Below are positions 37,672-49,800 of a stretch of 64,000 bases of DNA, in pieces (positions within the stretch are counted from its first letter, which is position 1; every line of letters starts with the position of its first letter). Under the pieces are notes generated by a model. It was not told where the DNA came from. It saw only the letters and a list, made by a program, of their open reading frames with translations, and did not search any database. Source of the stretch: Apostichopus japonicus (lineage: Eukaryota; Echinodermata; Holothuroidea; Aspidochirotida; Stichopodidae); NCBI RefSeq assembly GCF_037975245.1, contig NC_092562.1:19851054-19915053 (forward strand), written 5' to 3'. The position numbers were made by a program, and so were the translations under genes.

Positions 37672-40600
37672 AACATACATATAGGCGTAAATTGAAAACG
37701 GGCGTTTCTGAAATAGACTAATGCAGTGCTGCCAAGTCACCCGCTTTGGGCGGGTGTCACCCGCATTTTCGGGTCGTCTCCCGCTCACCCGCCCACCTGT
37801 CCGAATCTCCCGCATTTTCCCAAAAACTCCCGCATTTTTGAAGAATCTCCCGCATTGTAGGCCCACAGAGTTTTTCCTGTGAAAGTGTATCATTGCTAGC
37901 GTGAAATTCATTGTATCACACCAAAATGCGAATTATCTCAGAACCGCCAGGATCGGAAATTACTCAAAGCCGATCGTGCTAAATATGCCGGGCTGAAAGC
38001 AACGTTACCTATACGATTCGTGAAAAATAATACCGTTACGACACACGTGAACGCTACAGCGTCCGCAAAATTTCAGAGATTTTTTTTATTTCAAGATATT
38101 TTTTCCTCTGGAATGAAAAAAAAAATAGACACAATACAAATATGGAGACAGTATAGATTCAGCTTAGATGACCCGGGAAGTGATGTTTCCGGCCATCTGA
38201 GGGGCCGTAAGATCCCAAAATTTTCTTGTACGCTTCGCGCCAACCCATGGTGGCGCTCCGCTTAGATGGTGTACGTAACCAACAGCACCAGACAATTTTC
38301 ACCCGCCTAAAAAACATCTGACCTTGGCATCTCTGCTAATGATCGTTTCAATTTCATTTTTGTATGATAATAAGTACACATACGTACAGATTTTTGGGAT
38401 ATGGCATGCTACAAACGTTCGTTCTTTTGTTATTATTGGATGAAGGACGGTGTCTGAGAGACAGATAGGTATAGGCACAGTTTCAACCATTGATGAAGGG
38501 GCAATATGTTTTGCCAAACCCTCACGCTTTAGAGGAGGGAGACTCTCTTTTTCCCTACCCACTTCTACATCACCAAATTTCCTCAAATCGACTTCTACAT
38601 GCTAAAAAAGTACAAGGAAAGGACAACACATATTGATTGTGGCTAAATGATTCCAAGTTTATATTACCTGCAAATGCAACCTGTTTCTCATGGCGATGAT
38701 GTAGATGTTTCTTTCTCAGTTTTGTAAATCTTAACTCAGACAACTCGCCAGACATTGTCTGACCATCATCGTTATCAGTAATCCTCTGATCTGTTCCTCT
38801 TTGTTTTTGGTCTGTGTCAGTACATCCAATGCTGTCGACTCTCGTGTTAGTCCCAACACTGATTGCGCAATCATTTATTACTCCAAGTTCCGTCGAAGAT
38901 TGCGTTGGCAAATCTCTCGCTGATTGAGCTCTTGTTTGTAAAGCATTCAAGTCACCTGCATTTAACTTGCGAACACGATCAGAGCTTTTTTTAACCTTTA
39001 ATGTAATTAAAACATATGATATAATCATGGATGGAACAGTGACGCAATAGCCAAGCGCAAGCGATGTAGTGTAATAGAAACATGAATCCTGCCATGAAGG
39101 GGAACAGTGATGTGTGCCGGGAGTATAAACGAATTTGGAAGCAATTCCACTGGCAGGTGGAAAGACCATAGCAACAGACACTATGCAACCGGACGCCATA
39201 ATCATTACGACATGGTAACGCTTGACTGCAATCCTGCCGTCAGCTAAAACAGTGAAGCATCGAAACATTGAGATAAGGGCCACGGTCGCATAGTTTCCAA
39301 AACAGCCGAGTAGTGCTATCGTGCCGTGTATCTGTGGAGAGTAAAAATTAGAGATTTATTAATAGGCCTACATGTTAAAACTTAAAACTGATTGGGCCGT
39401 TGTCGTCAGCTTACCGGGCATTAACTTATGAATACTGCACATAACTGACTGGCGGATTAATTAAGTTGCACTTTCTTTATCAGCGGCAAGCTTAATCCCG
39501 ATCCCAGCTTGCTGCCTAAGCTAATTCAGGCAAACGAACCAGATCAAGTATGGTATGGCAAAAAAAAAACCCCTCAGTGTCAACATCCCTTGGCAAAATG
39601 ATGACTAAAATTTCCGAGAAAGCTAGCTTTCAGTCTGGAGTTGCCTATACTACCATATGGCGCGAGCAACAACGATAATCTCATTCGACAATGGTGGCAT
39701 TTATGTTAATATTATTGCGTTAAGCGGTAATCTAAACACACGCAAATATAGGCCTTATGTACAGTGTCAGCAGTTTTGGAGGCTTCGAAGAAACAACCTA
39801 GGCAATGTCCTGAGAGCACACTGGCGGATCCAAGGGGGGGAGGCCAAGGGGGCCATGCCCCCCCCCCAAAGATGAGCCAAAAAGTGTTTCCGAACATCCG
39901 CTAAATCATATGATTGGAAATTTAAAAAATCGAGAGGAATAGCAGTGGTAGACTAGTCTAAACCTTTTCGTTTTCTGGTTTAAAATTAAATTCGCGGGAA
40001 TTAGACCCGCATTCTAACACCCAAACCCGCTGACCCGCACAAGCGTCCGAAAAAACCGCATTGTAATTGTCAAGTATACATAAAAAAATTTGCATCACAT
40101 TATGACTTAGCAACCATCATTTCTTTAGCATTTAGCATAATAGAGTATAAAACCTCCTTTACAGCATCATTTGAACCTCAAATTAGCCTATAATTCTTTT
40201 CATTGGGGCGAGCAGCGAACATTTTCATGCCACGGGAAGGAATGAATTATCACCTACTATTCAATTTATTGACGTACACACAACAAAATGCATATTTCTC
40301 AGAAAATTTTGGGTGACAAAAGCCTTTCTAAGTGCCACCATTTTACATGTAGGCATCACCAGGATTCCAAAAAAAAATCAAAAGGGGGAGGGGGACACCC
40401 CCTCCCCTTATACCCCTCCCCCAGGACGGCGATTCGTGGCATGGACCATCATTTGCCTTTTTAAGAGTTGGGAGCCATGTAAATGTATGAGCATGAGGAT
40501 TTACAGTTTAACACCATTTTGCAGTTACAGGCTGGTTGTAAGAAATTTATAACCGTGAGAAATAAAATTTCTTGAGAAAGATGATCCCAACTTTGTTTTA

Positions 40601-41237
40601 TAAATATTTTAGAAAATTACACCTGGGAAACATTTTTTTAGAAGTAAATTAACATCACCATGTTACACTTTTGTAGCACCAAATTGCATCTGAGGGCATT
40701 CAGCAATAGAAAATTTTCCAAAGGGGAGGGGGACACCCCCTCCCCTTAGACCCCTCCCACCATATCACTCTAATGCCACTTTGGCCCCTCCCAAACAAAG
40801 GCCCTGGATCCGCCAGTGTGAGAGCAGCGATCCAAGGAATTAAACCAACAAACGACAGTTATTCACCAAAATTGACTTGCCAAATTAATGATAACAATAC
40901 AAATACATACCCGACAGAGCAGAGGATGCCTCAACAGGAAGCCAGGGTAGATCAAGTCAATGAGACTCACCGTCATACTCCCAAAGGTAGAGAATAGGTC
41001 AAAGACGATTAAATTTAACACCAGAAGATTGTGGTTATTACGACGAAGTCGTCGCGATCTCAAAATGGCGATTAGCAATGAACAATTCGCAATAATCGAT
41101 AATAATAGTATCGATAGGAGAGTAATTAATTCCAAGACGTTGAATAAATGAACATTTTCATCATGGGCGGATCCAATAACGTAACCGTTAGTTAACTGCG
41201 TGGTTCTCGTAGAGCGATCCATCGTAAATAAGTTCAT
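37024..41237 (-). CDS. Orphan class A (rhodopsin-like) G-protein-coupled receptor
   Basis: A seven-helix plasma-membrane receptor of 409 residues from three exons in phase: 41237-40911, 39331-38668, 37262-37024. An in-frame TAA two codons before the ATG fixes the first Met; a second Met lies five codons in. TM1 has N1.50 (SIIANCSLL) and TM2 has D2.50 (NLIVFDLF). TM3 opens with Cys3.25 (LLCRIHG). TM6 is split by an intron (AFAG|VLLVL) and ends CWTPYAV. TM7 has DPIIY in place of NPxxY. Where E/DRY is expected the sequence reads MFRC, so position 3.49 is Phe and 3.51 is Cys. ICL3 is about 100 residues, polar, rich in Thr/Asp/Gln. ECL2 contains two Cys (HHCSPSWQDSC). The short N-terminus has no N-x-S/T sequon. 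Ligand and subfamily not recognised. Confidence 0.9.
37622..37670. repeat. (AT)n microsatellite in GPCR intron 2
   Basis: About 24 perfect dinucleotide units. Confidence 0.95.
37724..38335. mobile_element. Non-autonomous TIR element in GPCR intron 2, about 610 bp
   Basis: The left end CAGTGCTGCCAAG and right end CTTGGCATCTCTG are imperfect inverted repeats. Both are flanked by CTAATG (37718-37723 and 38336-38341), a likely target-site duplication. Subterminal parts carry repeated CCCGCATTTT and CACCCGC words. The segment 38177-38267 is homologous to part of the element at 34779-35338. No transposase is visible. Family not assigned. Confidence 0.75.
39819..40818. mobile_element. hAT-type non-autonomous DNA transposon, 1,000 bp, in GPCR intron 1
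   Basis: Inverted ends CACTGGCGGATCC and GGATCCGCCAGTG are flanked by a perfect 8-bp target duplication TGAGAGCA (39811-39818 and 40819-40826). Inverted ends with an 8-bp duplication fit the hAT superfamily. The interior is AT-rich with two similar G/C blocks (GGGGACACCCCCTCCCC at about 40390 and 40730) and has no transposase frame. The perfect duplication suggests a fairly young insertion. Confidence 0.88.
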
Positions 41238-41654
41238 AACTTAAACTTACAGTTGACAAAGCATTCGAATTAGTAAACATTAGAATCGCTGCTTTTAAAT
41301 ATTACACAATTGGAAATACTTAGACAATTAACAATGATAATCATTAACTTCAGTTCCACCGAATTCATGTACACTATTGCAATTGCCATTCAAGAATTTA
41401 ACCGAACAAATCAATTATTTAATAGAAATTGGCAACGTACAGCAGTTTTCAATCAGTAGTAATTGTATCATATGAAGTATTGAAGTACTGAAAGTATTTG
41501 ATTACATCACGATATCACTTTCGAATTCATTCTGGGAAATACTTAGAATACAAACTAGTGTAAAATGTATGTATTGTTGATATTTTATTACAAACAATCA
41601 TAACCTCTGTCATAACTTACACAAATTTAAGTCATTTATCTCAGACATTGAGTG
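41238..41654 (-). promoter_or_regulatory. GPCR upstream region
   Basis: AT-rich sequence directly upstream of the GPCR start and ending at the satellite. No core promoter element can be assigned with confidence. Confidence 0.3.
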
Positions 41655-42665
41655 ACATTTCAACCCAGCAAACTGCTCTGAGATATCAAGAGTGCCATTT
41701 CAGTTTATGAAATGCTATTAGTGATGAGATTTGAAGTTATGTATAACAAAATACTCTGAGGGCTTGCATTTGATCATGATGTCATCCAGCACTCCTAATA
41801 GTCATTATGTATGACAAAAGGGTCTAAAGAGTGGCGAACAATGCTACCCAGCAGTCACCATATTCATTATGTATAATGTAAGGGTAGCATTCAATGCTAC
41901 CCAGCCCTCCCCATAGTCATTATGAATAACAAACTGCTCTTGATTAGTGGCATACAATGGCACCCAGCAGTCATGATAGCATATTACGTAGAACAAACTG
42001 CTCTGATGGATGTCACATCATGCCATCCAGCAGTCACCATAGTCATTATGTATAACAAACTGCTCTTGATTAGTGGCATACAATGGCACCCAGCAGTCAC
42101 GATAGCCTATTATGTTAAACAAACTGCTGTGATTGATGTCACATCATGCCATCCAGCGGTCCCCATAGTCATTATGTATAACAAACTGCTCTTGATTAGT
42201 GGCATACAATGGCACCCAGCAGTCACGATAGCCTATTTTGTTAAACAAACTGCTGTGATTGATGTCACATCATGCCATCCAGCGGTCACCATAGTCATTA
42301 TGTATAACAAACTGCTCTTGATTAGTGGCATACAATGGCACCCAGCAGTCAGGATAGCCTATTACGTAGCACAAACTGCTCTGATGGATGTCACATCATG
42401 CCATCCAGCAGTCACCATAGTCATTATGTATTTAACCAAATTTTCTGAGGGGTGGCATCTGATATCACAAAACAAAATTCTTTGAGTGACATATGATGTC
42501 ACATTGTCGACATCATAGAATTTATCATCTCCATGTAAAATGAAATGCCATGGGGGGTGACACCTGATGTCACCCAGCAGTCACCATAGCTAATGCAAAA
42601 GACAATAAGACCTTAGGCGTGATGCGGTGACACATGATGCCACCAAGTAGTCACCACAGTCATTA
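41655..42665. repeat. 126-bp satellite (two diverged 63-bp halves)
   Basis: Four well-conserved 126-bp units start about 41927, 42053, 42179 and 42305, at the word ACAAACTGCTCTTGATTAG. They are flanked on both sides by more diverged half-units built around CACCCAGCAGTCACCATAG and CATTATGTATAACAAA. Since 126 is a multiple of three and the unit lacks stops in one frame, a 187-codon plus-strand open frame results (42-residue repeat containing WHPAV and SCHPAV). Best read as satellite, not gene. Confidence 0.95.
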
Positions 42666-43215
42666 AAAATGTCATGAAGAAAATGGGAAAAAATAGCTTA
42701 CTTGGCAACAACAAAAAGGACAAAACAACAAAGTACCTTCACTAACAAAATCAGCATGGTTTTATTCTTGCAATGCAATGTGCACAGTACTAATTTACTA
42801 ATGTTAAAGATAACACTCACAAATTAGTGATATCTAATAGGAATACTTTTGTGGTGACCATAAAAAGAAATATTTCACACTGCTTCCATCAACCTGATAA
42901 CAATGAGTGTCATTATTTGCAATCCTTTGTTTTACAAATTAATCTTGATGATAACATTTACCAGTTTTCAATGAGTCATCTGCAAACCATGTAATACTTT
43001 GCTCACAGTCGCATTGTGCATTTTATGCACTTCATTTCTGGTCACCTCAAAAGGTTACTATGTTTGCATTGTGTACATGATTGTGCTTGTTCTTTACCTG
43101 AATGAAGTACTAGGCTACACATGTATAGCATTACATATATATATAAAATTAAATACTGTCCATTACTAACTAAGTATTGAACATTCTGCCATAATTTATG
43201 TCTGTCACATATATT
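42666..43215 (-). other. Probable KAT14 3' flank
   Basis: No gene. TTTATT at 42761-42766 is a possible minus-strand AATAAA for KAT14, about 1.1 kb past its stop, which would place the SINE at 43216-43460 inside the 3' UTR. Unproven. Confidence 0.35.
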
Positions 43216-43460
43216 GGAGTGTTAGCTCAGTGGTTAACGCCGGTGCCTTTCAATCATAAGGTCCCCGGTTCGAGTCACTCCCAGATTCATGTGTGTCGTC
43301 CAGTTACAGAGTTGTCGACAATTAACAATTCATAATCATGGACGTTAGATATGAATGTAAGAGACTGACTTCGGTCAGCTTGCGGCTTTGATCAGCCAAT
43401 GAGGCTTTTTCGCGAGTTCCTGGTTGCAGGAGGATCTAATATACATTCATACATATGAAT
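43216..43460 (+). mobile_element. tRNA-derived SINE (family 2)
   Basis: The head GGAGTGTTAGCTCAGTGGTT with box B GGTTCGAGTCA is followed by the family body (AGAGACTGACTTCGGTCAGC, CAATGAGGCTTTTTCGCGAG, AGGAGGATCTAAT) and an (ATAC/ATTC)n-type tail. It is homologous to the opposite-strand copy at 30605-30847. The tRNA-like head has 6 of 7 acceptor pairs but a poor T stem, so it is not a working tRNA gene. Confidence 0.92.
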
Positions 43461-43894
43461 GGCATACTTGGATACATAGCAAGTCTAAGCCACGACTCCA
43501 GACATTCTGCTATATTTTATGTCTATCCATTCAACATTACATGTTTGCTGTATTTTGTGTCTTTCCATTAAACTGATATCATCTTAAACATTCAAAGTAT
43601 ATATTGTAAGTCTGATCAATGCCTTAAGACATTTTGGTATCAATGTTTGTGTCAGTCCAGTATTTCAATGATTGCTTCATTCGTGCCTTATTCTCTTTGG
43701 TCTTATTGGCTAATGTGTCTGATCCACATCTTCAGAAATGAGAGGTATAGATGACTGAGAGAATCTTCTTCATATTCACATCTCAATTACATCCTGAAAC
43801 CAGAATCTTCAAACAGTTATTACAATTCCAAGTTCCTTTTTCATGTTTCCCAAAACTCAGATTCTTCGTATCACCGTGTTTGAGAGTTTTGCCG

Positions 43895-46800
43895 TCACCT
43901 TCTGAGCCTCAGAACAAATGCATGCCTGCATTCCATGCTATCCTCTGGGTAATATTTTTCGTAAAAGTCCAAAATAAATTCTTCCGGTTTGAATCCAAAC
44001 TTCTGGTAAAGTAACATGGCTGAATTAGTAGCGGAGACGTGTAACGTGACATCTTTACCCATGCACGTCTGAATGGAAAATCAAGATCAACAAACTTTGG
44101 AAGGATACATGTTAAAACTTCAAGGTCATTATCAAATAAGTTTATTTGTTGCAACAGAAATTAACCCCACACTTTTCAAATTCCTGTTGAGGGAAATAAC
44201 AAACGAAAGGTTCTTTAAATTTGATCTACTATAATGCTGTTAAGTCAAGCAATGGAATGGTCAAACTTGTAAACTATCATTCTGAACAATTCAATACACT
44301 TCTTACATCAAACAAACAGCGAATGCTTGCCTACTTTTACCCGTTCATGAAATTACCAATGAAAAAATGGTTCTATCGAGTGACCTTTCTTGTGTTTCTA
44401 AGAATGACGTCATAACGTGAAATACATCATCGCCATGTGATATATAACATATGCAGAACACTTGAGAAACAGTAGTCATCGTCTACAATCCTTTCTGTGC
44501 CATTACCCTTACATCCTAACCAAGCCTAAGTTTTGTGCAAATTGTTTCTTTCAAAGCTTCACTGAGTATTGAATTATGGTATTTATGAGTCAAAAATGTG
44601 ATTTGCCCTATTTTATGCTCCAAATACAGAAGTTGTCTCACATTTCACCTACCTGTATGAGATGGTACACCATGAAGGTGCCAATGCCTGCGCCTCTCCA
44701 CTCGGGATGGACGAACAGAAACGAAATGTAAGCCTCGTTGTACTTTACGTCCGGTACCATGAAACCAAAGCCAATCACGACCTTTCGATAGAGGACCACC
44801 ACACTGAAGTCTGGATACTGTAGACACTCTGAAACTGAGGGTGCGTGTTACAGATATAAAATTGATCAAGGAACACCAAACTGACACTGAGGGTGAATGT
44901 AACAGAATAAAATTGATAAAGGACCACCACACTGACACTGAAGGTTCATATAACAGAATAAAATTGATAAAGGACCACCACACTGACACTGAGGGTGCAT
45001 GTAACAGATATAAAACTGACAATTCATTCATAAGCATGTATTTCAATCATGAAAAATTGCATGATATTGACAGCAACAGGTGCAGAGTATTGCTTCCTTG
45101 CTTCATTCAATAACTGTTTGCAAAGCACACACACTATCCTGTATTTCTATGACAGGAATTCTAAATAAGACACGATCTATTCCTGGACAAAAGAATTCCC
45201 ATACTCTTATAACATATTGATGGATGAGATATGTTTCTACCATGGATAAAATGTAGTTTCCACCATTTAAAGATGGGAGGACAAAACACGTTATCAGGTT
45301 TTCTCACACAAGTACGACAACATGTAACATCAGGAATCAGTTTTGGACTCGATTTTTAAAGAATCCCACTACAACACACACACAGAGTGGTAATTCTAAA
45401 GGAATTCTGAATGAGAAACTTACGGTCGATGCCTGGCCAAAAGAACTCCCCGCATAATGCATTGATGGATGGAATGTGTTGAGGGCTGACATAGCAGTAG
45501 TCAATAGGGGCAGTGGGAGGGGGATCAACATCTGCCTCTAATCTCGGCAGCCTCCTAGTAATCTCTTCCAGGAGCTTCAGCTTTATTGGCTTGGTTTCGT
45601 AGTCTCTCCTGATGTAAGGTTTCAAAATTCTGTCACAAAAAATTTACAATTTCAAATATCATATTTCAATAAGAACTAATTTATCGTGTGTAGGTTTTCA
45701 CACAGGGTGGTACTATTAGCTTCCCATCAAATAACATTTAAAGTACCTTATAGAATTTTAAGATGTGCATACTTATTTATGCCCATTGTAATTCACTTCA
45801 AAACAACAAGTGATCAAGGATACAATGCAGATAACCTCAAAAATGGTTTGAAGAAGTCATTTTCTTTAAATAAGTTTATTGAGCATGAATAGATTCAAGC
45901 CATTAGGCCAATTAAGTACAAGTTATATTATCAGTTTGTTGAAATAGGCCTAGCCTTCTTTTGCAAACAAGAATTAGGCCAGAATATTTTGTTGTCATTC
46001 CCTATGGCAGCTAATTATAAGCTAAATGTAAAACAAAAAGAAGAACTATTTTATAGCATTTCTACCGATTATAGGAATAACAGGACTACATCTACTGGGA
46101 TGCAAAATATCATTATTTTAGTTTTGACATGGATACCAATTAGTTATTAATTAACACAGCTGGGAAATGCTTTTATTATAGACTCTCACCAAAAACATCA
46201 CAGAGCAAATTGTAACAATGAACATAAAAATTTGTTTCTTACAATCTTTAGTTGTAAAACTTTGATAAATTACTATCAATGTGTTGTGAAAAGTATCTGG
46301 TTTGAACAAACTGCACAACATAATAAAACTCGATCATAAGCCCTTTCAATTGTAGATCGTCAAGTAATAATTCTTTTTTCACTTCTCGTACCTGGCTGTG
46401 TATGGACTGACAATCTTTTGGAAGTTGGTATTGGCTGCTGATCCAATCAGTCTAGCCCTGAAGGAACCAGTCTGACGTTTCGGTGACAGAAGAGCATGAG
46501 AAGAGACCTAGCATTGAAAAAGGAAAAAGAAAAATGCATTTTTCTCAGTAATTTATGAGTCTATCGATACTTCAGTTTGATTGATTTTTGATATTAGCTC
46601 TTTCAAGCAAAAGAAGAGACACAAACAGAGAGAGGGAGTTTACTTTATAAACTAAAAGGACACAAAAAAGACGATAATTTGAAGAAAAAATTCATCATTT
46701 TACAAGATTGAAATAATCTGTGTATGGTCTTGATGTGTGTGCATAGTATCGTATGGTATTTTTGTTGAACAATGAATATAGAGCAGAACTTTCTCATTGT

Positions 46801-49800
46801 TCAATCTGACAATTAACGTTTCTGTTACCTCTGTGTTTTTAACTTGTTTCCTCTGTGTTGTTTTAGTTCGCTACCAAAGAAAATTCTGCTACTATCGAAA
46901 CATCAGGCCCCCTAACTCTAAGACAATTTAATTATTGAGGGAATGATTAAAACACACTTTTGACTTTTGATTGATCGGGTAACATCATAGTCGTAGAAAA
47001 CAAAAGTTCAATAGTTTAATATCCAAATATTCTTTGTAATACTGATCACTCTAGGAAAAACAAAGCTTGTTTTATATAGAAGACGCAAAGCTTAGATGTA
47101 ATACCTGGAACCTGTCCAGGATTCGGTAGTCAGCTCCCATCCCCTTAGATGCCGCTTTCATCCTACCATATTTGACTGGGCTTTGCGGTAGTCCAGCTTG
47201 CGGGTAAGGGTAAGGGGTGATGCTACATCTCTTTTGCAGAATCTGTTGAACAGCCGAATCCAAATCGAATAAAGGTAGACCTCGTTCTCTCTTCTCCTGT
47301 AGAGGGGAAAAGTTTTTGCGGTTGGTAACGATGATGAGAAGAATGACAATTGTGGAACAGTCAAGTAGAGCATTACATTAACATTACTAGAGTGTGTAAG
47401 ATGCAACCTTTTCCAACTAGTCTTACAATAAAAGTCCCTAGTCTGTTGTTCTCTAGGGACACTTTGATGTATAGTCCGTCACATCCAAACTGGTGCAATC
47501 AGAAAGCAATCTAGTCCATGGTTCCAAAACTATGGGACACGACAAGAGGGCAAGCTGCCAAGTTTTTATGGTGGGTCACTAGTGGGGTAATGGAAAACAA
47601 GAAAACCTTGACTGGTAAACCATGTCTCCAATGGAATCTGGCATAAAAGTTCCTCCCTGTCGTGCAATGGTGACATAATTCCTTTTTGACATAATAACTT
47701 TGATAAATGTCTGTGAGTTTGTGCTCTTGTTTTCTAGTCTTACAGTCAATATGCAATCCAATCAGCCAAAGTTCAGTTGGATCATCAGGCGAGTATATAT
47801 CGAGTGGTTTTAGGCTTTGGAAAATTAATGGTCGCAGCTGCCTAAATAAACCTTGTAAGTAACGGTGTGATAAGTAGTGGTTGAGTCAATTTGTGTAATC
47901 CAACATCACCGGCCACTTTGAAATAGACAAACACATGATACCTGTCTGACCAATAGCTTCCTTCGAAACCTTTTTGCGACTGGATCATTTTCCACGGCCT
48001 CTGGGCAGGACTGGATTAACTTAAGCAGCTGCCTCTCTTCAAATACACTCATCGGCAAAAACCTGTAAAATAAACGCGAGAGAGATTGATTACATCATAC
48101 AAACGATGATACTTGATGATTTCTGTTACTATGGTGACACCAACCATCAAAACATTTTGGCCCTGGCCAACAGATACATGGAGGATGGTGAATGTATTTG
48201 TCAGTCTAGTCTCTAAGTAGTAGTAGCAGCATGACCAGATGTTTATTTGGTGTATTATACAAGGAAGGCAATGAGGAGGGGGAAAAGGGGGGGGGAGGGA
48301 GCTGGTCCTGGGAGCTGGCACATTTCTCTTAAATAATTTTAGCCATCAGATGTAGTGGTTCTTCCTGCCCCAGTCTTGTTATGTTATGTTACCACTAGGA
48401 TGAAATGAATCCAACACTTTGTTATGTTTACAGAAGAGATATTCAGGAAACATTTTAAGAGAAAGTTTTATTACAAAAAAATTGGCTAACCCTTTACAAA
48501 CATCGTCAGGAAAGGTTGTCATTTACAAATAGTCCAAGGTAAATCCACAGATTCTGATGTAAACTACAAGTGATATCAATCACAGAAAATATTTACAGAT
48601 CAATATTATTATGTTTTTTTACTTATTAACCCCAAACGTTCCAACTAGCAACTCAACCCAATGCCCCTCTACCAACCCATACACCCCCCACTTCAAACTA
48701 ATGTATGATACTTCATAATGTCATTTCATTTGATTGCAATATTTAATGACTTACTTTGGTTTTTCAACAGATTTCTCCATGAGTCTTTCTGCTGTCTGTC
48801 TTCCCTTCACCTTGAATCCCTTCTTGATCTCTGGCCGATTGCTGTAGCCTTCTTCTGGGTTTTGGTTAGCCCCGTCACTACCCTGACCGTTGACAGGAGG
48901 GGTGGGTGTCCGTACCATGGTGGACAACCCCTTAGATGGTGGTCCCAACTCTTCCTCATCGCCGGCCATCAACATTGACGGTAGAGTCTCTGTGAATTCA
49001 TAAAAAAAGTGATCAGTCATACCTTTTCTTTTAGATATTTTGATGCAAATGTGGAGATGGAATATTGTCCTGGAAGCCATTTATTTTTCTGGATGCTAAG
49101 AAACTGCATGCAGAAGCAGAGTGTTTAATAACTAATTCCTCTTGTCAGGTGGCTATTCAAATTCAAAGATTTAGCTCACTTTGGAAATTTTTTAAACAAT
49201 TTTGGAAAAACAGTGGATTTCTCATGAATGAAAAACCTACCGTTTCAGATGTCAGATGTCAAACCCACGACCTCCTAGATGCTAGATTACATTGCTTGTA
49301 CTGCCACTGTCTAGTTCCAATAGACCATAAATGGTTTATGCAGTAATTTTATATAATTCTTAATCTCACTATCAAACACAAAATATTATATATATATTAT
49401 CTATAGAAAGGACGCCAAGTTGTCAATGCTTGATGATGGTGGGATTCCCTTCCTTTTTGAGGGGAAAAATTGGTTGTGAAGGGTACTAGGCTACAACAAA
49501 ATAAAATGGTATCCGATTTGCAGTCCAAAAGCTTGATCTAATTGTAATATCAGAACAGTTGGACTACTTGTTAATGATGACAATGTGCTATTGCTTCCAA
49601 GCATTCCTTTTACAATTTGTAAAGAAAACAAGAAATAAAGCAACCATCTATTGACGATAGGTTTTTTTTCTTACAAAAGAGGGTGACATCTATCGTATTG
49701 CCATTTTTGCATTCTTCAATGTACCGTGCTCGTACTATTAAAAAATGCTGGAGGGCTTTGTGGTAAGTTTCATATGTCATTTTCTCTCAATCTGTAAATG

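Noticed and set aside
41922-42485. 187-codon open frame as a repeat protein
   Set aside because: It coincides exactly with the 126-bp satellite; flanking units break the frame and there is no hydrophobic or domain pattern beyond the repeat.
43216-43285. Functional tRNA gene
   Set aside because: The T stem is poor and the sequence continues into a SINE body shared with 30605-30847.
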